DNA of 5,707 nt, taken from contig CALHAO010000259.1 in NCBI GenBank assembly GCA_937931765.1, positions 1-5,707 on the forward strand. Direction: 5' to 3'. The position numbers were made by a program, and so were the translations under genes. Below, in pieces: positions 1 to 5,017 of this stretch. The first letter of the stretch is position 1; each line of letters begins with the position of its first letter. Source of the DNA: an uncultured Thiotrichaceae bacterium (GTDB lineage Bacteria; Pseudomonadota; Gammaproteobacteria; Thiotrichales; Thiotrichaceae). The notes under the pieces are model-generated. The model searched no databases and was not told the DNA's origin. It saw only the letters and a program-made list of their open reading frames with translations.

Positions 1-1727
1 GCACCTGCTGCGCCTTGGGCACCAGTTGCGCCTGTTGCACCATCAGCGCCTGCTGCGCCTTGGGCACCAGTTGCGCCGTCTTGACCGTCTACACCATTAG
101 TACCGTTGGTACCATTCGTGCCATCAGCACCTGCTGCGCCTTGGGCACCAGTTGCTCCAGTTGCTCCAGTTGCTCCAGGTGCACCAGTTGCTCCAGTTGC
201 TCCAGTTGCTCCAGTTGCTCCAGTTGCACCAGTTGCTCCAGTTGCTCCAGTTGCTCCAGTTGCGCCTTGTGCGCCGTCCTGACCGTCTACACCATTAGTA
301 CCGTTGGTACCATTTGTGCCGTCAGCACCTGCTGCGCCTTGGGCACCAGTTGCGCCTGTTGCTCCATCAGCACCTGCTGCGCCTTGGGCACCAGTTGCGC
401 CTGTTGCTCCGTCAGCACCGTTGGTACCATCAGCACCTGCTGCGCCTTGTGCACCAGTTGCACCTGTAGCTCCAGTATCACCTTTGTCGCCTTTCGCGCC
501 ATCAGCACCGTTGGTACCATTTGTGCCGTCAGCACCTGCCGCGCCTTGTGCACCAGTTGCGCCTGTTGCTCCATCAGCACCATTTGTACCATCAGCACCT
601 GCTGCGCCTTGGGCACCAGTTGCACCTGTAGCTCCAGTATCACCTTTGTCGCCTTTCGCGCCATCAGCACCGTTGGTACCATTTGTGCCGTCAGCACCTG
701 CCGCGCCTTGGGCACCAGTTGCGCCTGTTGCACCATCAGCGCCTGCTGCGCCTTGAGCACCAGTTGCACCTGTAGCTCCGTCAGCACCTGCTGCGCCTTG
801 GGCACCAGTTGCTCCGGTGTCACCTTTCATGCCAGTGTCGCCTTTCGCGCCATCAGCACCTGCTGCGCCTTGGGCACCAGTTGCGCCTGTAGCTCCGTCT
901 TGGCCATCAGCACCGTTGGTGCCATTAGTACCATCAGCGCCTGCTGCGCCTTGAGCACCAGTTGCGCCTGTTGCACCATCTTGGCCATTAGTACCATCAG
1001 CGCCTGCTGCGCCTTGAGCACCAGTTGCGCCTGTAGCACCATCAGCACCTGCTGCGCCTTGAGCACCAGTTGCGCCGGTATCACCTTTACCACCAGTAGC
1101 ACCAGTAGCACCAGTGTCACCTTTACCGCCAGTAGCACCTGTTGCGCCAGTGTCACCCTTTTCGCCTTGTGGGCCTGCAGGACCAGCAGGGCCTTGTGGG
1201 CCAGTTGTACCACCACCAGTTCCAGTTCCATCTCCGTTACCTACACAAACGTGAACAGTTGCACTAGAACCGTTGCTGTTAGTATAAGTAAAGGAATCAT
1301 TGCCTTGGAAACCAGCATTTGGCGTGTACACTAAATCATTTCCTGATCTGGTTACTGTGCCATTAGACGCTTCTGTGAAACTTGCAACTGAACCGCTGTT
1401 ACCGCCTTGATCGTTAGAAACAACATTGATTCTTGTTGCAGTATCCACTGGAGTTGAAACATTGTCAGCTGTTGCGCTTCCACCAGTTCCGCCAGTGCTT
1501 CCACCAGTGTTTCCACCAGTTTCACCACCGCCTTGCTGACCGATTGACTGTAACAACTGCATGATCAGGCCGATCAGCATCTGCAAACCCTGGACCTGGC
1601 CACCGCCACCCATGGATGAATCAAACGAATATTGACTTGATGCTGATGCATCTTTAGAAGCTGCTGTATTTTGCGTTTGAGCGGTGTTGTTTTGAACACC
1701 GTTATTACCGTTTACTGAAAGTGTCAT
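1..1727 (-). CDS. Collagen-like repeat protein with harpin-like N-terminus and Ig/cadherin-like domain (partial, 3' end outside window)
   Basis: The frame is open from ATG 1727 to the left edge: 575 codons seen, no stop. Residues 1-38 are rich in Ser, Thr, Asn, Gln and Ala. Gly40-43 leads into a hydrophobic helix (44-62, core LQMLIGLIMQLLQSIG), then a Gly/Thr linker (63-83). Residues 84-162 look like a bacterial Ig/cadherin-like domain (Big_9 type): NVVSND near 101-106, then GTV, LVYTP and GFQGNDSFTYT at 123-149. From Gly176 every third residue is Gly for at least 133 triplets, mostly GAT, GAQ, GAA, GAD, GTN and GDT. There is no Sec signal peptide, so type I or type III secretion is possible. 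The start is set by AAGGAG at 1737-1742. Frequent shadow reading frames on both strands come from the repeats. A secreted or surface fibre role is inference; the family is recognised, the specific protein is not. Confidence 0.9.
   Translation of the reverse strand, partial: MTLSVNGNNGVQNNTAQTQNTAASKDASASSQYSFDSSMGGGGQVQGLQMLIGLIMQLLQSIGQQGGGETGGNTGGSTGGTGGSATADNVSTPVDTATRINVVSNDQGGNSGSVASFTEASNGTVTRSGNDLVYTPNAGFQGNDSFTYTNSNGSSATVHVCVGNGDGTGTGGGTTGPQGPAGPAGPQGEKGDTGATGATGGKGDTGATGATGGKGDTGATGAQGAAGADGATGATGAQGAAGADGTNGQDGATGATGAQGAAGADGTNGTNGADGQDGATGATGAQGAAGADGAKGDTGMKGDTGATGAQGAAGADGATGATGAQGAAGADGATGATGAQGAAGADGTNGTNGADGAKGDKGDTGATGATGAQGAAGADGTNGADGATGATGAQGAAGADGTNGTNGADGAKGDKGDTGATGATGAQGAAGADGTNGADGATGATGAQGAAGADGATGATGAQGAAGADGTNGTNGTNGVDGQDGAQGATGATGATGATGATGATGATGATGATGAPGATGATGATGAQGAAGADGTNGTNGTNGVDGQDGATGAQGAAGADGATGATGAQGAAG
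60..345 (-). repeat. Dispersed direct repeat pair flanking the 9-bp array
   Basis: Segments at about 69-141 and 267-339 are nearly identical and encode a GTN-GTN-GVD-GQD type block. Shared plus-strand sequence includes gaccgtctacaccattagta. They lie on both sides of the 13-unit GAT array, so recombination between them would delete or duplicate the array in frame. Confidence 0.7.
150..266 (-). repeat. 9-bp microsatellite, 13 units, coding (Gly-Ala-Thr)n
   Basis: Thirteen consecutive 9-nt units, agttgctcc on the plus strand, encode Gly-Ala-Thr at residues 488-526. Ten units are identical. Three vary: 177-185 gives Gly-Ala-Pro, 222-230 has gca-to-gga type wobble only, and 258-266 likewise. Near-identity at the nucleotide level points to recent slippage expansion. 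Unit length is a multiple of three, so copy changes alter fibre length without breaking the frame. Confidence 0.9.
361..749 (-). repeat. 162-bp tandem repeat (18 triplets, 54 residues), about 2.4 copies
   Basis: Sequence 426-587 is repeated in direct tandem at 588-749, and the same 162-nt period extends left to about 361 with a few mismatches. Each unit carries the ADGAKGDKGDTGATGATG block flanked by GAQGAAGADG and GTNG triplets. The distinctive Lys residues K358/K361 and K412/K415 are spaced exactly 54 apart, matching the period. This suggests segmental duplication inside the collagen region. Confidence 0.8.
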
Positions 1728-1736
1728 TACAAAATT

Positions 1737-1742
1737 CTCCTT
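1737..1742 (-). promoter_or_regulatory. Ribosome binding site of the collagen-like gene
   Basis: AAGGAG on the minus strand, 9 nt before ATG 1727. This strong Shine-Dalgarno decides for this start. The alternative is an in-frame ATG at 1778, 17 codons upstream, which lacks a well-spaced site. Confidence 0.85.
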
Positions 1743-1761
1743 AACACTCACTAAAGGGACT
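1739..1761 (+). promoter_or_regulatory. T3/T7-type phage RNA polymerase promoter look-alike
   Basis: TTAACACTCACTAAAGGGA at 1741-1759 matches 18 of 19 bases of the T3 promoter core (TTAACCCTCACTAAAGGGA). The single difference is at -10, where A is the T7 base; -11 is C as in T3. The expected start would be G1756, reading rightwards, antisense to the collagen gene leader and towards rnhB. The outermost bases (-17, -16, +5, +6) do not match. The match is seen directly; function is unproven, and no phage genes are in the window. Confidence 0.35.
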
Positions 1762-1797
1762 GGGTAGACCACACTCATTTTTTTTGGAATCTACCCA
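1761..1797 (-). promoter_or_regulatory. Leader stem-loop of the collagen-like gene
   Basis: Inverted repeat TGGGTAGA (1761-1768) and TCTACCCA (1790-1797) gives a perfect 8-bp stem, extended by CCA/TGG past a 2-nt bulge. It ends 33 nt before ATG 1727 and contains an A8 run and an in-frame ATG (1778). It may be a 5' mRNA stabilising hairpin, a translational control element, or a repressor operator. Read on the plus strand it is followed by T6 at 1803-1808, so it could instead be a weak plus-strand terminator. Confidence 0.5.
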
Positions 1798-1806
1798 CCA
1801 TATTTT

Positions 1807-1834
1807 TTAATATATCTACAAGATCTGTTGTTAA
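1807..1834 (-). promoter_or_regulatory. Weak sigma70-like promoter candidate for the collagen-like gene
   Basis: On the minus strand TTAACA (1829-1834) stands 16 nt upstream of TATTAA (1807-1812), in an AT-rich patch. Matches to TTGACA and TATAAT are 5/6 and 4/6. The start would be near 1800, placing the leader stem-loop at the very 5' end of the message. Other AT-rich hexamers nearby fit almost as well, so this is tentative. Confidence 0.25.
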
Positions 1835-1918
1835 TCTGGAGGTTGAGGCTTAGCCCTACCGAGTTATCATTTTGTAGATGGGTGTATTTTTAAAGGAGAA
1901 TGGCGCTAAGCTCCAGAT
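1814..1918. repeat. Interleaved inverted repeats in the intergenic region
   Basis: ATCTACAA (1814-1821) pairs with TTGTAGAT (1872-1879). ATCTGGAG (1834-1841) plus CTTAGC (1849-1854) pairs with GCTAAG (1905-1910) plus CTCCAGAT (1911-1918), 14 bp with a 7-nt bulge. The two pairs interleave, so both together would form a pseudoknot-like fold. The function is unknown; the first pair is short enough to be chance. Confidence 0.4.
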
Positions 1919-1928
1919 GCAAAGGGAT

Positions 1929-1960
1929 AAACGACCACTAAAAATAAATAAGTGGCGTTT
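1929..1960 (-). terminator. Possible Rho-independent terminator after rnhB
   Basis: AAACGACCACT (1929-1939) and AGTGGCGTTT (1951-1960) form a 10-bp stem with a single bulged base and an 11-nt AT loop. It lies 28 nt past the rnhB stop. On the minus strand the stem runs out in CGTTTATCCCTTT, which is only moderately U-rich, so termination strength is doubtful. Confidence 0.4.
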
Positions 1961-1988
1961 ACGACAATCCGGAGGTTTATAAAAGGTC

Positions 1989-2585
1989 TTAAGGAGAGGG
2001 TAAAAGGTTTTTAATAGGTTTAAAGCTTTGGCGATGGCAAGGCAAGACGCCATGCTCCTGGATCGCTTGAATGTGTGCTTTGGTCGGGTAGCCCTTGTGT
2101 CCGGCAAAACCATACAAAGGGTATTGCTCAGCCAACACAACCATTTCGGCATCTCTGGTTACTTTAGCCAATATAGAAGCAGCACCAATGGCCGGTATTT
2201 TTGCATCGCCCTTAATAATAGCTTCCATATTATAAGGCGCATCCGGACAACGATTTCCATCAACTAACACCAAATCAGGGTGAATCGATAAATTATCCAA
2301 CGCACGGCGCATAGCCAGCATAGTCGCCCACAGGATATTCAATTGATCGATTTCTTCGACCTCTGCCCGCCCAAGGCTCCAGGCCAGTGCTTTTTCCCGG
2401 ATTTCGATCGCCAGCTTTTCGCGGCGGGCAGCGGTAAGTTTTTTAGAATCGGTCAAACCAACTATAGGGTTTGCAGGATCAAGAATCACAGCAGCCGTCA
2501 CAACGGCTCCCGCTAGCGGGCCACGGCCTACTTCGTCTACTCCGGCAATCATTTTGTAATCAGGCATACATTCATTCCACAACAT
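1989..2585 (-). CDS. rnhB: Ribonuclease HII
   Basis: A cytoplasmic endonuclease that cuts the RNA strand of RNA-DNA hybrids and starts removal of single ribonucleotides from DNA. The 198-residue protein equals E. coli RnhB in length and aligns with an offset of one. Visible motifs are AGVDEVGRGP (14-23) with catalytic D17 and E18, LVDGNRCP (107-114) with D109, KGDAKIP (125-131) with D127, AASILAKVTRD (135-145) and the HKGYPT segment (163-168). All four metal-binding acidic residues are present. ATG 2585 is chosen by family length; its ribosome site is weak, and ATG 2567 (MPDYKM) is a possible alternative. It follows lpxB by 21 nt and is probably the last gene of the lpx operon. Confidence 0.96.
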   Translation of the reverse strand: MLWNECMPDYKMIAGVDEVGRGPLAGAVVTAAVILDPANPIVGLTDSKKLTAARREKLAIEIREKALAWSLGRAEVEEIDQLNILWATMLAMRRALDNLSIHPDLVLVDGNRCPDAPYNMEAIIKGDAKIPAIGAASILAKVTRDAEMVVLAEQYPLYGFAGHKGYPTKAHIQAIQEHGVLPCHRQSFKPIKNLLPSP

Positions 2586-2606
2586 CCGAATAACAAATGA
2601 GAAAGA

Positions 2607-3773
2607 TCATGGTGCTACCACAGCATCCTTATCATCAAAATATGCCAGAATCGCATGAGCAGCATTCACGCTGGCATTACAACGCAAGGCTTCATGGTGA
2701 ATTCTGAACTGTTGCATAATGTAGTCACGACGTTCGGCAGGCAGTGCAAATAACGCTTCCACTTCAGCCACCAAACGGTCTTCGGTCAATTCATTCTGCA
2801 ATACTTCAGGCACCAAGGCCTCACCCGCTAAGTGATTGGGTAATGTGACATACTTTACTTTTAATAAACGGAAAGTTTGTAACAACCACCAGGTCAGGCC
2901 AGACACCTTGTATGCCGCCACCATTAAACGTCCGCTGAGCATGCCTTCCAATACGGCAGTACCTGAAGCCAACAATATATAGTCGGCTGCCTGCATCAAT
3001 ACCCGCGACTCACCCCGAAGGTAAGTCACTTCCAATTCAGGCGCATACTCACCCCGCAACTGCTCCAGTAATAGTTGTAACTTTTCATTCACTACCGGAA
3101 TAACCACCTGTAAACCCTGATGATGCTGTTGTAATCGACCAGCACTGGGCAAAAACACCGAGGCCAGGCGTTTTATCTCTCCGGTGCGGCTCCCCGGCAA
3201 TAAAGCCAGTACCGGAAGTTCGGCATCAAGATCCAACTGGCGGCGAGCGGGCAAAGGGTCTTGATCAAAATCGATTTCATCAGCAAGTGGGTGACCAACA
3301 AATCGGGCATTAACACCATTGCGACTATAAAAATCCACCTCGAAAGGAAACAGCGTTAACATCAAGTCAACATTGCCACGAATCTTGTTCACGCGCTTTT
3401 CCCGCCAAGCCCAAATAGAAGGACTCACATAATGTACGGTGGGAATACCTTGCTTATGCAGCTTCTTAGCCAGCGGCAAATTAAAATCCGGCGCATCCAC
3501 ACCAATAAACAAGTCAGGAGGATCATTACACCAACGCTGAAATAACTGCTTACGGATAGACAGCAACTCGGGTAAATGCTTTAAGACTTCAGTCAGCCCC
3601 ATCACGGACAAGGCTTCCATTGAAAATAAGGAGGTACATCCGGCAGCCTGCATTTCTGGCCCAGCAATACCTTCAAATATCAATTCAGGACGCTGCTTCT
3701 TTAATTCAATAATCAGGCGGGATGCCAATAAATCCCCGGATGGCTCACCTGCAATAATGGCAATGCGCTTCAT
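2607..3773 (-). CDS. lpxB: Lipid-A-disaccharide synthase
   Basis: A membrane-associated GT19 glycosyltransferase. It joins UDP-2,3-diacylglucosamine and lipid X into the beta-1,6 tetraacyl disaccharide 1-phosphate of lipid A, releasing UDP. The 388 residues compare with 382 in E. coli. The N-terminal AGEPSGD (8-14), GVDAPDFN (91-98) with the conserved Asp pair, HYVSPSIWAWR (114-124), FPFE (142-145), FVGHPL (158-163), LPGSR (192-196, nucleotide-binding), ASGTAVLEGML (269-279) and LPN..AGE..VPE (311-323) are all present. It is complete with no missing key residue. The start codon abuts the lpxA stop (TAAATG), suggesting translational coupling. MKRIAIIAGEPSGD is the usual family opening, which supports this start. 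Confidence 0.97.
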   Translation of the reverse strand: MKRIAIIAGEPSGDLLASRLIIELKKQRPELIFEGIAGPEMQAAGCTSLFSMEALSVMGLTEVLKHLPELLSIRKQLFQRWCNDPPDLFIGVDAPDFNLPLAKKLHKQGIPTVHYVSPSIWAWREKRVNKIRGNVDLMLTLFPFEVDFYSRNGVNARFVGHPLADEIDFDQDPLPARRQLDLDAELPVLALLPGSRTGEIKRLASVFLPSAGRLQQHHQGLQVVIPVVNEKLQLLLEQLRGEYAPELEVTYLRGESRVLMQAADYILLASGTAVLEGMLSGRLMVAAYKVSGLTWWLLQTFRLLKVKYVTLPNHLAGEALVPEVLQNELTEDRLVAEVEALFALPAERRDYIMQQFRIHHEALRCNASVNAAHAILAYFDDKDAVVAP

Positions 3774-4544
3774 TTAACGCACCAGGCCACGCTGGCTGTG
3801 ATGACAGAAATCCAGCATCAATTGTGCATCAGTAAAGTCACCGTATCGTGTCTGTATCTCAGCTAGTGCATCCTTAAGTAACAGCTGCTTACGATAGAGT
3901 AATCTATAGATTTCTTTAATCCGTTGGATGTCCTCTTCTGAATAATGGTGACGCCGCAAACCTTCAGCATTAATTTTACGCGGCTCAGCAGGTGCTCCCG
4001 TCGCCATCACAAAAGGTGGCAGATCCTTAGCTAGCGATGATCCCATACCGGTAAAAGCATGCTCACCTACCACGCAAAACTGGTGAACCAAGGTAAAACC
4101 ACCCAGAATAACCGCATCACGTATTTCAACATGCCCGGCCAAGGTAACATTATTAGCCAACACCGTATGATTACGGATGATGCAGTCATGGGCAATGTGT
4201 ACATAAGCCATGATCCAATTATCATCGCCCATGACAGTTTCGCCCTTATCCTGAGCCGTGCCCCGGTTAAAGGTACAAAACTCACGAATGACATTCCGGT
4301 CACCAATAATCAACTCAGTGGGTTCACCAGCGAATTTTTTATCCTGCGGAGCCGCACCAATGGACGCAAATTGATAAATATGATTATCTTCACCGATACG
4401 GGTCGGCCCTTCAATAACAACATGCGGGCCGATACGTGTGCCACGACCTATGCTGACTTGCGGGCCAATAATACTATACGGCCCCACCTCAACACCTTCT
4501 GCTAACCCAGCCCCTTCATCAACGATTGCTGTCGGATGGATCAC
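3774..4544 (-). CDS. lpxA: UDP-N-acetylglucosamine acyltransferase
   Basis: Catalyses the first step of lipid A synthesis: transfer of a 3-hydroxyacyl chain from ACP to the 3-OH of UDP-GlcNAc, in the cytoplasm as a trimer. The start is taken as GTG 4544, giving 256 residues (E. coli 262). It has AGAAGG 6 nt upstream and its GTGA overlaps the fabZ stop by 4 nt. A farther GTG at 4568 adds MRCKRRCG, unlike the family. The left-handed beta-helix hexapeptide repeats run to about residue 180, followed by a helical C-terminus (EGLRRHHYSEEDI). Catalytic His119 (HIAHD, E. coli His125) and His154 (VHQFC, His160) are present. Met167 occupies the E. coli Gly173 acyl ruler position, as in the C10-specific Pseudomonas enzyme. 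Confidence 0.96.
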   Translation of the reverse strand: MIHPTAIVDEGAGLAEGVEVGPYSIIGPQVSIGRGTRIGPHVVIEGPTRIGEDNHIYQFASIGAAPQDKKFAGEPTELIIGDRNVIREFCTFNRGTAQDKGETVMGDDNWIMAYVHIAHDCIIRNHTVLANNVTLAGHVEIRDAVILGGFTLVHQFCVVGEHAFTGMGSSLAKDLPPFVMATGAPAEPRKINAEGLRRHHYSEEDIQRIKEIYRLLYRKQLLLKDALAEIQTRYGDFTDAQLMLDFCHHSQRGLVR

Positions 4545-4990
4545 ACCACACCTTCTTTTGCAGCGCACATCAATTCAGCACTCACAGCCACTTTGCCGTC
4601 AACTGTCGCCTTGACATCGAAAACCCACATAATGCCTTTGCGTTTAACGATGCTAGCTTCCAGGATTAATTGGTCACCCGGCTCTACCTGACGCTTAAAG
4701 CGGGCTTTATTGATCGCTACCAACATATACAGGATATTTTCTGGCGGATTTTCATCCATCGTCCGAAAACCCAGCAATCCCGTTGCCTGTGCCAACGCTT
4801 CAATAATCAACACGCCCGGCATAATCGGCTTATCCGGAAAGTGGCCATTGAAAAATGGCTCATTCACCGACACATTTTTAATAGCACGGATTGACTCACC
4901 CGGCACTAACTCAAGTACCCGATCAACCAATAAAAAAGGATAGCGGTGAGGTAAAAAGTTTTTTATCTCATTAACATTCATCTCAGACAT
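4541..4990 (-). CDS. fabZ: 3-hydroxyacyl-[acyl-carrier-protein] dehydratase FabZ
   Basis: Dehydrates 3-hydroxyacyl-ACP to trans-2-enoyl-ACP in fatty acid elongation, competing with LpxA and LpxD for the same ACP substrates, which fits its place between them. It is a HotDog-fold enzyme of 149 residues (E. coli 151). LPHRYPFLLVDRV (13-25) and NGHFPDKPIMPGVLIIEALAQ-type core (48-68) with catalytic His50 and Glu64 are visible; PGDQL follows near 104-108. ATG 4990 has AGGG 6 nt upstream and is preferred over ATG 4981. The gap to lpxD is 27 nt. The last bases overlap the lpxA start. Confidence 0.97.
   Translation of the reverse strand: MSEMNVNEIKNFLPHRYPFLLVDRVLELVPGESIRAIKNVSVNEPFFNGHFPDKPIMPGVLIIEALAQATGLLGFRTMDENPPENILYMLVAINKARFKRQVEPGDQLILEASIVKRKGIMWVFDVKATVDGKVAVSAELMCAAKEGVV
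4544..4558 (-). promoter_or_regulatory. lpxA ribosome binding site and GTG start inside fabZ
   Basis: AAGAAGG just upstream of GTG 4544, all within the fabZ C-terminal codons (AKEGVV). The good spacing and the 4-nt stop/start overlap decide the lpxA start and imply coupled translation. Confidence 0.75.
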
Positions 4991-5017
4991 AACAGGCCCT
5001 AACTATTTTAATTTTGT

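Larger units (their letters stand above)
1..1202 (-). repeat. Gly-X-Y collagen domain, 133+ perfect triplets (residues 176-575+)
   Basis: Reading codons from 1202 to 3, Gly falls at every third position without a break. The first triplets are proline-rich (GPQ GPA GPA GPQ GEK GDT), as in a nucleation segment. After that proline is almost absent, with one GAP at residue 517. Lys in the Y position followed by Gly-Asp occurs at K190, K202, K214, K295, K301, K358, K361, K412 and K415. Such KGD pairs are known to stabilise collagen triple helices by axial salt bridges, which can replace hydroxyproline in bacterial collagens. Thr in Y positions is abundant and could carry glycans, as in BclA-type proteins (inference). 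Confidence 0.93.
1743..1988. other. Intergenic region between rnhB and the collagen-like gene
   Basis: No gene is supported here. A frame of 98 codons that begins inside rnhB and ends near 1856 on the minus strand is a shadow: it has no ribosome site and reads low-complexity sequence. The region is AT-rich and holds the inverted repeats, promoter candidate and phage-promoter-like site listed separately. Confidence 0.7.

Noticed and set aside
304..756. Plus-strand Pro/Ala/Val-rich 150-codon frame
   Set aside because: Shadow of the collagen repeat, low complexity, no start signal.
287..823. Minus-strand 178-codon frame (MTPEQLVPKAQQVL type repeats)
   Set aside because: Same strand but shifted frame of the collagen repeat. 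The true frame is 1727-1 with Gly at every third codon.
1..1202. CRISPR array
   Set aside because: The periodicity is 9 nt and multiples within an open coding frame, with no constant repeat/unique spacer alternation.
827..1231. Minus-strand 134-codon frame in the collagen region
   Set aside because: Out-of-frame shadow of the same repeat.
15..1334. 439-codon plus-strand frame rich in Cys, Ser and Thr
   Set aside because: It is the antisense shadow of the Gly-X-Y repeats: GC-rich periodic codons remove stops in several frames. There is no ribosome site or known family, and the minus frame has clear domains.
1856..2152. 98-codon minus-strand frame overlapping the rnhB end
   Set aside because: It overlaps rnhB in another frame, has no ribosome site and no recognisable domain.
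4059..4505. 148-codon plus-strand frame opposite lpxA
   Set aside because: Antisense shadow of a highly conserved gene, no family features.
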